33,361 nucleotides of DNA from an uncultured Pelagimonas sp. (GCA_947499735.1 CANMPP010000013.1:1-33361); one strand, 5' to 3'; positions 1 to 7,657 are shown, counted from the first letter of the stretch. A program made the numbers and translations. The notes: generated from the letters alone by a model not told the origin.

Positions 1-75
1 TAGATCGCTCATATCACCACTCGATTTTCGACTGGTGAATAACGTCGCTCAAAGGAAATCAATGGGTCCTGACCC
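1..75 (-). mobile_element. IS5-family insertion sequence, transposase-start end (partial)
   Basis: Read on the minus strand, positions 75 to 1 begin with the terminal sequence GGGTCAGGACCCATTGA and lead to an ATG at 12-10 that starts Met-Ser-Asp-Leu, a typical beginning for IS5-family transposases of Rhodobacteraceae. The other end of a matching element lies at the right edge of the window, from 33236, and starts with the same GGGTCAGGA. The element leaves the window after four codons, so its body is not visible. The base pair TA follows the IS at 76-77 and also precedes the right-hand end at 33234-33235, consistent with a TA target duplication. The family assignment rests mainly on the transposase C-terminus seen at the right edge. 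Confidence 0.7.
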
Positions 76-77
76 TA

Positions 78-323
78 AGTGGAAGCCATGGATTTGCGCG
101 CGCGGCGATGGGTAGTCAGCAGGCTTACAATCGCTATCTCGTTGGGGGTGCCAGCGGGGCGGAATACGCTGCACTCAGAGCGCGTCAGATGTTTGGAGTT
201 CAGCAAATGCCGCAACGGCCAGGGATGGCAAATGTGACACCCACAGGGGGCAATCCATCGACTGGGACTGGATCGCAAATGCTGGCTCAGTTGGCGAGGC
301 TTGGCAGATTGGGGAGACGATGA
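78..323 (+). pseudogene. Probable 3' part of the IS-split alpha/beta hydrolase gene
   Basis: This is an open frame with no good start of its own: the ATG at 108 has no ribosome binding site. It runs without a stop from the IS edge to the TGA at 321-323. If the IS is removed and one TA copy is kept, codon CTA (33233-33235) of the hydrolase gene at the right edge is followed directly by AGT at 78, in the same frame. This would extend the hydrolase to about 326 residues. The tail is rich in Gly, Gln, Ala and Pro in its middle and ends in basic Arg-Leu-Gly repeats, so it gives no independent family signal. Alternatively it is an unrelated small gene starting at 108 (71 aa). The frame match alone has a one-in-three chance of being accidental. 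Confidence 0.45.
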
Positions 324-472
324 GCATGTCGGACCAAGACGCGGAAATTATAGTTAAGGAGCGAGCCGACCTATGGGCCATGTCGCATGGGTTTTCTGAT
401 GGGGACGATATGAAACAGTGGGGCGAGCAAATGGAATGTGAGCGCCTCGCAAAATTTGGTTCAAAAAAGTGA
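320..472 (+). CDS. Small acidic hypothetical protein (50 aa)
   Basis: The ATG overlaps the stop of the preceding frame (ATGA at 320-323), the usual sign of translational coupling. The product is 50 residues, hydrophilic, acidic in its first two thirds (DQDAEI, SDGDD) with a Lys-rich end, and has no membrane segment or signal peptide. I do not recognise a family. It lies 6 nt before the next small gene, so 78-670 reads as one transcription unit. If the IS is excised in thought, this unit is the 3' end of the Shango/hydrolase island. Confidence 0.45.
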   Translation: MSMSDQDAEIIVKERADLWAMSHGFSDGDDMKQWGEQMECERLAKFGSKK

Positions 473-478
473 CCGAGA

Positions 479-670
479 ATGAACAATAATAGAGTGGCAG
501 ATCGCCTTGGTGGCTTTACCATCGGGCTTCCAACAGTGGCATTGCCCATATGGATTGCGGGTTGGTCGCAGTGGCTGGGCGTAATTGCGACGGCCCTGTT
601 TTTGGTTTTAGCCGTGTCTTACGTTTGCGGCGTTACGCCTAAATGGTTTAAACATGGCACTGCGAAGTAA
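479..670 (+). CDS. Small membrane protein, two predicted TM helices (63 aa)
   Basis: The 63-residue product has two hydrophobic stretches, about residues 14-29 and 32-51, separated by a short Trp-containing turn. It ends in a basic tail (Lys, Lys, His, Lys) that would favour the cytoplasm. It starts 6 nt after the stop of the 50-aa gene. No family is recognised. Small two-helix proteins occur as accessory or immunity partners in defence and toxin loci, but nothing here proves such a role. Confidence 0.5.
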   Translation: MNNNRVADRLGGFTIGLPTVALPIWIAGWSQWLGVIATALFLVLAVSYVCGVTPKWFKHGTAK

Positions 671-1086
671 GCGCAGCTTAGACAACACCTACCGATAATG
701 CGTTTACCTTGATGTGTTACCCATATGGTGTTTTTTAAAACGTTGAACTTCTCACGTAATATGAACAGGTTGCCTTTGAATGGTTGGCAAGCGGCTGCGG
801 CACCTTACAAAAAATCGCGCAATAGGGTCTGCCCCGGTAGGGGCAGGACCAAACTTTAGAGAAACCAGCCGTTCGTGCATGATGCGGCGAAAGAGGAAAC
901 GAGCCCATCCTGAAAATTCGGCTTTCTTGCTGGGCCCGCATGCAGAGCGGGAAATACTACGCAGTAGTAAATTTTAATGCTACCGCACGGCTGAAAGACC
1001 AGACATTCGTACATAATGCAGCAAATATCTGATGCAGAATTCATAGACTGAGGGCCAAACCGTCATCGACTATGTGAGTCTCGTAG
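671..1086. other. Gene-free region with a hairpin and degenerate repeats
   Basis: No convincing gene is visible. A hairpin with stem CTGCCCC/GGGGCAG and a GGTA loop lies at 829-846. On the minus strand a run of six Ts follows about 13 nt after it, so it might terminate transcription arriving from the flavoreductase gene. Two diverged copies of a 31-nt unit are at 862-892 and 996-1026. Confidence 0.5.
862..1026 (+). repeat. Two diverged direct copies of a 31-nt unit
   Basis: Copies at 862-892 and 996-1026 match at about 23 of 31 positions, sharing ACCAG, TTCGT and CAT.ATGC. Six of the eight differences are G/A changes, with A in the second copy. Similar degenerate stretches between genes are familiar from Rhodobacteraceae genomes; their function is unknown. 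Confidence 0.4.
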
Positions 1087-3057
1087 TCAGAAGGTGAAGG
1101 TTTCACGATGACGCCTACTTTCCTCAACGCCTAGTTCAGTGAGCGCTGCTTCACCCCAAGTCATGAAAGCGCTCGGTCCGCACATGTAGACCTCTCGCGA
1201 GTCGACTGCTGAGAAGCATTCGATATCTTCAACCTGCACGCGCCTTTCTTCGATCTGCATCGTGCCTTCAGAAAATGCAGAACGCAGATCATTTCTTGCA
1301 GATTTTGCGGCTATCAGTTCATCCCCGGCGCTTTGAAACGCCACAATGCGCAGTTTCACACTGGCTGGGACAGGACCAATTTGCCGCGCAAAATGCTCCA
1401 GCACTTTGATGTCATCACCACGGCCAGAAAACAACAGGACGATGTCGGTCGATGTTTGCGGGTGGGCACGCGCCAACTCAAGGATGCCGTCCCACATCGC
1501 CATGAACGGGGTAATGCCGACACCGCCCGCGATCCACAGCATCTTGGATGGGACACTTGGGAGAGCATCTTCTGTGCCCGGGGTAAAGCATGTAAAGCCC
1601 GCAACGGTGCCTTTGAACTCAACCGGCAGCTTTAGCTGGACAAGTTTGTGGGCGTTGTTGTGCAGAACATTGGACATCAAGCCGCCTGTTTTTCTTTTGA
1701 CCGTGACGCTCACCTGATTGGTGGCAGCAAATTCATTGCTGTCGGCGTCGTAGGCAGGCGCGTTCGACAAGGTCCATGTGCGTACGTAATCTTCGTTAAC
1801 CAGCTGCGGGTTGGCTTCGCTCATGTGGCGGTATCCGGCGTCCATCAGGCCAGATAAGTCAAAGACACCATAGCCGCCGGGCAAAGGCGTTTTGATCGGT
1901 TGTGAGAGGCCGAAGTTAAAAGTCCTGATGCTGTCAGAAAGCGTGTTTGTCGAAACGAGCGTGGCTGTGATCGGGGACGCGGTTTCGGGGGGGGCGAAGA
2001 CATGGCCCGTCTGTTCCAGTTCGCGGCGCAAATATTTGACGGGCGGGTTATAGAGCGAAAACTGCTCATCGGATATCAATCGGAGGTTGAGTGCATTTAT
2101 GACAAAGACGGCGCCCGTTACTTTGATGCGGGTCAGCAGGCTGCTCCGCGGCATCAGGGCTTCTGCTTCGTCATCAAGCAGGTTTTCGGCCTCCCCCGTG
2201 ATGTAAAGGACGTGACCTGAGTCGAAGTCCGGAAAGGCGAGGCCGACCTCCGGGTCTGTCTCGATATTGCCGAGGGACTGATAGAAACGATTGCCGGAAT
2301 GGTCGGGTAAAACAAGATAGGTCGTAATGTCGTCACCTTTGGCTTCTTCATAGATGCGGGTAAAACCCGGAGCGCCGCCGCGATGATTGACGCCCATGTC
2401 GGCCTTGATGCCAGAACTGGCCTCATCCGTAATGTGCTTTGTTGCCAAAAATACCGTGCTGGCTTGGTCCACAACGGCTTTGGCGGTATCCGGCAAAGCG
2501 GCGGTGTGGGTTTCAAAGCTGTCATACACGAGGTCTGCACTGCGTTTTTCATACGCCAACTCACGCACGGTAATATATTTGGGGCAGTTCCCCAGATGTT
2601 GGTCAGACGCCAAGTGCAGGCTAATTTTTCCGCTCTCTTCAACAGATGCCGCACTAATTTCCCCGGCGATTTTGTTGCGCCGGCGGTTGCTGAAATCGAC
2701 CCCTACGCCAGCAAAGAGTTTCTGTGCATGGTCAGAGGTTGGAATTTGCATCAAAGCCCGCGCGAAGGGATCGTATGGGTTGCTTTCGGCAACAACGTTC
2801 ATTGTATTTTGATCAGAAATTTTGATGTCTACCGACGGGTCACTCTCTGAGTGTGTGACAAGAAGGCTGACCCAAGGTCGCCCGTCGCGATCCAGTGTTG
2901 CGAGCGGCAAATAGGGCAGATCGGCAAAGAAATCCACGTGTTGCTGCGGCATGTCAGGGGCGATGTACTGGGGAATGGAGGCGATCATTTCTTTGGGCGT
3001 ATTGCGCCGCTCCTGAAGCCACAGCTCGCCTTTATGGGATTTATGAATCTGGGCCAT
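1087..3057 (-). CDS. PNPOx-like / ferredoxin-NADP reductase-like flavin oxidoreductase
   Basis: This is a two-part redox protein of 656 aa from the ATG at 3057; a TTG at 3069 is also possible. The N-terminal half (about residues 40-330) is a pyridoxamine 5'-phosphate oxidase-like FMN-binding split barrel, with DLPYLPLATLDRDGRPW as its typical opening strand. The C-terminal half (about 345-656) is an FAD/NAD(P)-binding reductase: RTWTLSNAP is the FAD site, WIAGGVGITPF the pyridine-nucleotide site, and MCGPSAFM the final FNR motif. It stops right after the FNR domain, with none of the 2Fe-2S cysteine pattern that many relatives carry at the C-terminus. It is probably cytosolic and passes electrons from NAD(P)H through flavin to an unknown acceptor. 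It is the last gene of a GST / NTF2-like / reductase unit. The substrate cannot be told. Confidence 0.85.
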   Translation of the reverse strand: MAQIHKSHKGELWLQERRNTPKEMIASIPQYIAPDMPQQHVDFFADLPYLPLATLDRDGRPWVSLLVTHSESDPSVDIKISDQNTMNVVAESNPYDPFARALMQIPTSDHAQKLFAGVGVDFSNRRRNKIAGEISAASVEESGKISLHLASDQHLGNCPKYITVRELAYEKRSADLVYDSFETHTAALPDTAKAVVDQASTVFLATKHITDEASSGIKADMGVNHRGGAPGFTRIYEEAKGDDITTYLVLPDHSGNRFYQSLGNIETDPEVGLAFPDFDSGHVLYITGEAENLLDDEAEALMPRSSLLTRIKVTGAVFVINALNLRLISDEQFSLYNPPVKYLRRELEQTGHVFAPPETASPITATLVSTNTLSDSIRTFNFGLSQPIKTPLPGGYGVFDLSGLMDAGYRHMSEANPQLVNEDYVRTWTLSNAPAYDADSNEFAATNQVSVTVKRKTGGLMSNVLHNNAHKLVQLKLPVEFKGTVAGFTCFTPGTEDALPSVPSKMLWIAGGVGITPFMAMWDGILELARAHPQTSTDIVLLFSGRGDDIKVLEHFARQIGPVPASVKLRIVAFQSAGDELIAAKSARNDLRSAFSEGTMQIEERRVQVEDIECFSAVDSREVYMCGPSAFMTWGEAALTELGVEESRRHRETFTF

Positions 3058-3105
3058 TTCGTATTCCAATCGTTCGTCTGAAAAGCGGTCGTGTTGCGGT
3101 GTTTG

Positions 3106-3142
3106 CGCTGACGCCTTTCTTTAGGCCTGAAAGGCGTCAGCG
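3106..3142 (-). other. Strong intercistronic hairpin (14-bp stem)
   Basis: CGCTGACGCCTTTC pairs perfectly with GAAAGGCGTCAGCG around a 9-nt loop, between the DUF1348-like gene and the flavoreductase gene. No T-run follows on either strand, so it is more likely an mRNA-stability or attenuation element than a simple terminator. Confidence 0.5.
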
Positions 3143-3166
3143 GTTAATGGTGTTACGGCGTCAGGG

Positions 3167-3643
3167 TTATAGTCCCAGATCGCTTAAACCCGGATGGCCA
3201 TCGGGGCGGCGACCGAGTGGCCAGTGGAACTTCCGGTCCGCCTCTTGGATAGGCTGTTCATTGATGCTGGCAAAGCGATGCGCCATGAAGCCATTCCCGT
3301 CGAACTCCCAATTCTCGTTGCCATAGGCGCGGAACCAGTTTCCGCTGTCATCGTGATATTCATAGGCATAGCGCACGGCGATGCGATTGCCGCCATAAGC
3401 CCACAACTCCTTGATCAGGCGGTAGTCCAACTCCTTGGCCCATTTGCGGGTCAAGAACTCTTCTATCTGCGCACGCCCTTCGGGAAACTCGGCACGGTTG
3501 CGCCATTTGCTGTCAGGCGTATACGCGAGGGCAACTTTTGCAGGATTGCGACCGTTCCAGCCGTCTTCTGCGAGGCGTACTTTTTCAATGGCAGACTCCT
3601 TCGTAAATGGCGGTAACGGATGGCGCGGGGCTTCAGATGTCAC
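3167..3643 (-). CDS. DUF1348 / NTF2-like family protein
   Basis: The 158-residue product matches the DUF1348 type of the NTF2-like superfamily. It has an opening [10 protein letters not shown] helix, a TPDSKWRNR strand, the aromatic-rich run [20 protein letters not shown], and an ending with Asn-Glu-Gln before a Trp-Pro-Leu-Gly-Arg-Arg-Pro tail. Proteins of this fold form a conical pocket that binds or isomerises small hydrophobic molecules; the ligand here is unknown. The start is a GTG, with a strong AAGGGGG ribosome binding site that overlaps the stop region of the GST gene 12 nt upstream. It is therefore almost certainly co-transcribed with the GST. It is one of four NTF2-fold genes within 4.5 kb. 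Confidence 0.8.
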   Translation of the reverse strand: MTSEAPRHPLPPFTKESAIEKVRLAEDGWNGRNPAKVALAYTPDSKWRNRAEFPEGRAQIEEFLTRKWAKELDYRLIKELWAYGGNRIAVRYAYEYHDDSGNWFRAYGNENWEFDGNGFMAHRFASINEQPIQEADRKFHWPLGRRPDGHPGLSDLGL

Positions 3644-3655
3644 GGCAAAGCCCCC

Positions 3656-4279
3656 TTATTCAGCTACAAGGCCAACGGCGGTTGCAGGCATGGCCTGGAA
3701 ACCGGGCAAGGCTTCGAAACGGGCGAGCCATGCGCGGACATTCGGGTAGGGTGCAAGCGAGACATTCCCCTCGGGCGCATGGGCGGTATAGGAATAATTC
3801 GCGACATCGGCGATTGTCGGGCGATCGCCAACCAACCAATCGCGACCTTCCAGCCCATGTTCCAGTTTTTGCATTGCCTTGGTCGCTGTTGCATCGGCGA
3901 AATCTACGTCCAAGGGTGCCCCGAAAACGGTGATCAGACGTGCGGCACAGGACCCGAAGGCAACTTCGCCTGCCGCAAGTGTCAGCCAGCGTTGAACATT
4001 GGCCTCATCGATCGGAGTGCTTGGCATCCAGTCCGGCGCATATGTCCGCGCGAGATAGATGAGGATTGCGTTGGAATCCGATACGATTACATCGCTATCT
4101 TCCATGACGGGCACCTGCCCATTTGGGTTCATCGCCAAGAACTCGGGCGATTTATGTTCACCACCTGCCAGATCTACGGGAACTTCCTCATGTGCGATCC
4201 CTGCGAGTTTCGCAAACACCAAGGCGCGGTGGGCGTGACCTGATTTTGCGAAGTGGTGAATGCGAACGGCGTTTGACAT
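3656..4279 (-). CDS. Glutathione S-transferase
   Basis: At 207 aa it has the normal length for a bacterial GST. The N-terminal thioredoxin-like domain (about 1-80) shows the NPNGQVPVM motif, with the cis-proline that binds the glutathione backbone, and the DSNAILIYLA motif that contacts the gamma-glutamyl group. The C-terminal helical domain (about 90-205) carries the conserved DWLVGDRPTIADVANYSY N-capping region. Its reaction is conjugation of glutathione to, or reduction of, an electrophile in the cytoplasm. An SD sequence (GGAGA) stands 6 nt before the ATG. It is the first gene of a GST / DUF1348 / flavoreductase unit, transcribed away from a LysR regulator gene, which is the likely controller. 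Confidence 0.9.
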   Translation of the reverse strand: MSNAVRIHHFAKSGHAHRALVFAKLAGIAHEEVPVDLAGGEHKSPEFLAMNPNGQVPVMEDSDVIVSDSNAILIYLARTYAPDWMPSTPIDEANVQRWLTLAAGEVAFGSCAARLITVFGAPLDVDFADATATKAMQKLEHGLEGRDWLVGDRPTIADVANYSYTAHAPEGNVSLAPYPNVRAWLARFEALPGFQAMPATAVGLVAE

Positions 4280-4334
4280 CGGCGTCTCCAGTCATTTTTT
4301 AAGATATGTGCAAGCCATACCAGTTGCGCATTCC

Positions 4335-4363
4335 GACGATAATCGTCTAACTTGGTGTAAGTT
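4335..4363. promoter_or_regulatory. Two inverted repeats, probable LysR operators
   Basis: In the divergent gap between the GST and LysR genes, GACGAT-A-ATCGTC (4335-4347) is a perfect inverted repeat. Two bases later AACTT-N5-AAGTT (4349-4363) is a second one. The size and place fit recognition and activation sites of a LysR-type regulator controlling both directions. Confidence 0.55.
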
Positions 4364-4387
4364 TAAGCCCTAAAAAGGCGCAATAAG

Positions 4388-5293
4388 ATGGATAAAATCG
4401 ACCGGATGCGGGCCTTTGCGCTTGTCGCCAAGAACGCCTCTTTCACTATTGCCGCGCAGCGACTGGGGCGATCTGCACGATTGGTCAGCAAATATGTTGC
4501 TGATCTGGAAAACGCGCTTGGGGTGCAGCTACTCAATCGCACCACGCGCAGTGTCTCTTTGACAGACGCTGGCGCGACATACCTCGCGCTGTGTGAGCCG
4601 CTGCTTGATGGCTTTGACGAGCTGGAGGAAAGGGTCAGACACGATCAGACCTCGCTCAGGGGGGCGATACATATTTCGGCCCCCACCGGGTTTGGAGCCT
4701 TGCGGCTGACGCCGTCGCTGGCAAAGTTTGGGGCGAAACACCCCAATGTGGACCTCAATCTGCAATTCTCTGACCGCCGCGTTTCGATCATTGAGGAGGG
4801 CTTTGACCTCGCCATCAGGATTGGCCCGATGCGCGACAGCTCGCTCAAGGTACGGCAACTGGGTCCGATGCCGTTGGTCGTGTGTGCGTCGCCCACCTAT
4901 CTGGAGCGCGTCGGAACGCCGGACGATCCGCGGGCGCTGGCCACGCATGAGTGTATTCTCGACGGGAACATGACCGAGCCGACTGTCTGGAGGTTTGATA
5001 TCAATAGCCAGGAAGAGGCTGTTCCGGTCAGTGGACGTTTTCGCATGAACGCGCCCGCAGCCGCAGCCCGGCTGGCCGCAACAGGCGCTGCAATCGCCCG
5101 TTGCCCCGCCTACACGGTGGCGGATGCCTTCAGGTCCGGTGATCTGGTGGAGCTTTTCGCCGAGCATCGGGTTTCGCCCTATGCCGTTGCGGCGCTCTTC
5201 CCGCAGAACAGACACCTTACAACGCGGGTGCGAGCGCTTATAGATCATCTCGCAAATGACCCGGAGCTTTGTTCCGATGGTGCCACGACCTGA
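4388..5293 (+). CDS. LysR-family transcriptional regulator
   Basis: The product is 301 aa. The N-terminal winged helix-turn-helix (about 1-62) includes MRAFALVAKNASFTIAAQRL and the recognition helix SARLVSKYVADLENALG, followed by the typical NRTTRSVSLTDAG wing. The rest (about 90-295) is a two-lobed periplasmic-binding-like effector domain. It belongs to the large group of LysR proteins that control adjacent, divergently transcribed enzyme genes. The gap to the GST gene is 108 bp and holds two inverted repeats. The effector is unknown, but the target is most likely the GST / DUF1348 / flavoreductase unit and the gene itself. It converges with the second LysR gene, with only 6 bp between them. 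Confidence 0.9.
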   Translation: MDKIDRMRAFALVAKNASFTIAAQRLGRSARLVSKYVADLENALGVQLLNRTTRSVSLTDAGATYLALCEPLLDGFDELEERVRHDQTSLRGAIHISAPTGFGALRLTPSLAKFGAKHPNVDLNLQFSDRRVSIIEEGFDLAIRIGPMRDSSLKVRQLGPMPLVVCASPTYLERVGTPDDPRALATHECILDGNMTEPTVWRFDINSQEEAVPVSGRFRMNAPAAAARLAATGAAIARCPAYTVADAFRSGDLVELFAEHRVSPYAVAALFPQNRHLTTRVRALIDHLANDPELCSDGATT

Positions 5294-5299
5294 CTGGCG

Positions 5300-6187
5300 C
5301 TACGCCTTTGCCATATCGACGAAAGCTCTGAGACGGCGCGTCATGTTCCGCTTGCTGCGGTAATTCAAGGAATAGCGGGGAAGCTGTCCCACATGGCCGC
5401 TGAGAACTTCGGTCAGGCCGCCTTTTACCAGATGAGGCAGGGCTATTTCCCTGTACAGATACGCAAGACCAAGCCCTTGCTGTGCATAGGCCAGAAGCGA
5501 CCGCATATCGTTTGCCAACATGCGCGGTTTGGGCTGTATCGTGTACATGCCCTCCGGCCCGTCGAACCCCCACGGGGCCAGATTAGCGCCCGAGCCAAAG
5601 GCAAAGCAGATTGCATCGTGGCTCAAAATATCACACGGATGCTCGGGTGCCCCCTTCCTCGCGAGGTACTCGGCCGAACCGACGATGGTCATTTCCAGCT
5701 CTGGTCCAACAGAGACAGCATGTGTATCTGGTCCAAGCAACGTGTTTGAACGGATCGCGGCATCGACGCCTGACGTCAGAAGATCGACCTTCTGATCATC
5801 ATAGATCACTTCGACATCGACCTTTGGAAATGCAGCCGCGAAACGCGCGACCAGATCATCCAGAAAAAAGGGGCCAGCGCTGTAAGGAGCCGAAAGCCTC
5901 AAGGTGCCGGCGATCTCATCTTTCTGTGTATGGATGTCTTCCAGCGCGCCTTCCAGATCAACAATGGCGGGCAAGCTTTTATCATAGAACTGTTTGCCTG
6001 CCGGTGTCAGCACAACGGAGCGTGATGACCGCTCAAAAAGGCGCACGCCCAGACGGTCTTCAAAACGTTGGATCGCCTCACTCACCGACGCCGGAGCTTG
6101 CTGAAGATGTTCAGCCGCCGCGCGGAAACCACCACGGCGCGCGACTTCGACAAATACACGAATATCACCAAAGCTACTGCGGGCCAT
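5300..6187 (-). CDS. LysR-family transcriptional regulator
   Basis: The product is 295 aa. The winged HTH (about 1-63) reads DIRVFVEVARRGGFRAAAEHL, then a recognition helix with APASVSEAIQRFEDRLGVRL and the ERSSRSVVLTPAG wing. The effector-binding domain (about 90-293) is complete. It is transcribed away from the first NTF2-like gene at 6335, and the 147-bp gap holds a perfect dyad at 6205-6217. It therefore probably controls the NTF2-like operon to its right. Its HTH is clearly different from that of the neighbouring LysR gene at 4388, so the pair is not a recent duplication. Confidence 0.9.
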   Translation of the reverse strand: MARSSFGDIRVFVEVARRGGFRAAAEHLQQAPASVSEAIQRFEDRLGVRLFERSSRSVVLTPAGKQFYDKSLPAIVDLEGALEDIHTQKDEIAGTLRLSAPYSAGPFFLDDLVARFAAAFPKVDVEVIYDDQKVDLLTSGVDAAIRSNTLLGPDTHAVSVGPELEMTIVGSAEYLARKGAPEHPCDILSHDAICFAFGSGANLAPWGFDGPEGMYTIQPKPRMLANDMRSLLAYAQQGLGLAYLYREIALPHLVKGGLTEVLSGHVGQLPRYSLNYRSKRNMTRRLRAFVDMAKA

Positions 6188-6204
6188 TGTTCGTATTTCC
6201 GATC

Positions 6205-6217
6205 ATTCTGTCAGAAT
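6205..6217. promoter_or_regulatory. Perfect dyad ATTCTG-T-CAGAAT, probable LysR operator
   Basis: A 13-nt perfect inverted repeat with a single central T lies 18 nt upstream of the LysR start codon, in the gap to the divergent NTF2-like operon. Position and symmetry fit an autoregulatory LysR binding site. Confidence 0.5.
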
Positions 6218-6334
6218 AAGTTGGGTTTATCCTTTCGATAGCAGCGACTTACATTATCAGCAAGACGCAAAAATGAAGAAGTGAAGAGTTGTTAGATGAC
6301 CAGTTCTTCGCGAAATAAGCCAAGGAGTAAGATC

Positions 6335-6721
6335 ATGAGTGTCCGTGAAGAAATCCAAACCGCTATCAATGAGTGGAACAATGGCCTGGACAATGGTGAC
6401 ATCGAACGGATGGTGGCCTCGTGCCATCCCGAGGTGATGACGGTGAACGAACGCCAACCTGTCACAACGGGCACGCAGGCGATCCGCGACAAGTACAACC
6501 CGCGTATCGCTGCCGCAGAAATCACCTCTGGGTATGACATCGAAGAATTGCAGGTTTATGGTGACCCCGCCATCGTATCGGGCCGTTTCTACGGCACGAT
6601 GAAGATGCGCGACACAGGCGAGGTCAAAACGCCCTAGGGCCGCTTGGTGCTTGGCTATAAGCGTGACGGGAACGGCGCGTGGAAAATGTTCCTCGACATG
6701 GACAATAACGGCCCTGCCTAG
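6335..6721 (+). pseudogene. NTF2-like (SnoaL/DUF4440-type) protein with in-frame amber codon
   Basis: Translation starts at the ATG at 6335 after a good SD (AAGGAG). It gives 100 residues with a typical NTF2-like opening (EWNNGLDNGDIERMVASCHP) and strands VYGDPAIVSGRFYGTMKM. A TAG at 6635-6637 interrupts it. The same frame continues for 27 more codons (GRLVLGYKRDGNGAWKMF and on to the next TAG at 6719-6721), which looks exactly like the last two strands of the fold. The full product would be about 128 aa, matching the third NTF2-like gene downstream. It is a nonsense-mutated gene, a CAG-to-TAG change being the simplest route, or a read-through product. It leads an operon of three NTF2-like genes. 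Confidence 0.75.
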
Positions 6722-6730
6722 GCCGTTACT

Positions 6731-6762
6731 GCCGCGCCTGTTCTGGCGCGGCCTTCTTCCAT
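6731..6762 (+). terminator. GC hairpin with pyrimidine tail (possible attenuator)
   Basis: GCCGCGCC pairs with GGCGCGGC around TGTTCT (6731-6752), followed by CTTCTTCC. It lies between the first and second NTF2-like genes and may reduce read-through or protect the upstream mRNA end. Confidence 0.45.
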
Positions 6763-6795
6763 TTCAGGAAAAAACCAAGAACCAAGGAGTTCCAG

Positions 6796-7230
6796 ATGAA
6801 CACACTTCAGATTGTCACAAAGGAAATCGTCGATCTGCACGACTTCTTTACCGAGTGGTTCAACGGAACCGTTGAGCGCGACCAACTGGAACCACGGTTC
6901 CTGTCACACTTGGAAGAAAATATCGTCTTAATCCCGCCCGAAGGACAGATCATGACGGCCGACATGCTCAAAGGCGGGTTCGACCGCGGGTATGGCGCGA
7001 ACAAGGAATTCCGCACCCAAATCCGCGATGTCACCATCCGCCATGAAACAGGTGATCTGGTTATGGCAACATATACCGAGTGGCAGTTAGGTGCCGCGAT
7101 GCCAGCCGACAAGAACAACGCGCGTCTGTCCAGCGTACTGATGAAAATGACCGATCCAGTGACTTGGCTGCACATTCAGGAAACATGGCTTCCTGATGAT
7201 CTACGTGAAGCTGGCTCTTTCGACTTCTAA
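6796..7230 (+). CDS. NTF2-like family protein (144 aa)
   Basis: The product is 144 aa from an ATG with a clear AAGGAG 9 nt upstream. The first helix (VDLHDFFTEWFNGT) and the strands HLEENIVLIPPEG, FRTQIRDVTIRHETGDLVMATYTEWQ and VTWLHIQETWLP fit the NTF2/SnoaL-like fold, a small alpha+beta pocket protein. Length and order are normal and nothing is broken. The ligand or reaction is unknown. It stands between two other NTF2-like genes in one transcription unit, so the three may form a mixed oligomer or treat successive intermediates of one compound. Confidence 0.75.
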   Translation: MNTLQIVTKEIVDLHDFFTEWFNGTVERDQLEPRFLSHLEENIVLIPPEGQIMTADMLKGGFDRGYGANKEFRTQIRDVTIRHETGDLVMATYTEWQLGAAMPADKNNARLSSVLMKMTDPVTWLHIQETWLPDDLREAGSFDF

Positions 7231-7255
7231 TCAACCCTAATCCGAAAGCAATGAC

Positions 7256-7642
7256 ATGACACAACATATCGCCCACCAGCCCCGCGAAATATCGGATTGC
7301 GTCAGCGCCTATCTGCAAGGGGGTGATCTGGATGGGATCATCTCGATGTTCCATCCAGATTGCCAGATCTTCTTTCCACCCGACCAACCGCCCCTGACAG
7401 GGTTGGAAGGGGCCCGCAAAGCCTTTGAAGGTTTCTTGGACATCCGCCCTCAGATCAAAAGCGAGGTGTTTAGCGAGGTCATTAATGGCGATGTCGCTCT
7501 GCTGCGCGCGAATTGGAGCGTGATTGCGCCGGACGGCACGGTGATGGCCGTAGATCAATCCACCGAAGTCGCCAAAAAGCTGGAAAACGGCGGTTGGGGG
7601 TATCTGATCGACTGTCCTAACGGTCCCCCAAGCCTCACGTGA
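7256..7642 (+). CDS. NTF2-like (SnoaL-type) protein (128 aa)
   Basis: The 128-aa product has a textbook NTF2-like pattern: helix ISDCVSAYLQGGDLDGIISMFHPDCQ, then the loop FFPPDQPPLTGLEGARKAFEGFL, then strands SEVFSEVINGDVALLRANWSV and a closing WGYLIDCPNGP. It starts 25 nt after the previous NTF2-like gene with only a weak ribosome binding site, which suggests translation coupled to the operon. The likely role is a small cytosolic binding or isomerase-like protein in the same pathway as the GST and flavoreductase. The substrate cannot be read from the sequence. Confidence 0.8.
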   Translation: MTQHIAHQPREISDCVSAYLQGGDLDGIISMFHPDCQIFFPPDQPPLTGLEGARKAFEGFLDIRPQIKSEVFSEVINGDVALLRANWSVIAPDGTVMAVDQSTEVAKKLENGGWGYLIDCPNGPPSLT

Positions 7643-7657
7643 TTGTATGAGCACTAA

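Noticed and set aside
62-115. 17-codon frame with a good SD (ATG at 62)
   Set aside because: The SD and start belong to the IS end region; the peptide crosses the IS edge and has no family features.
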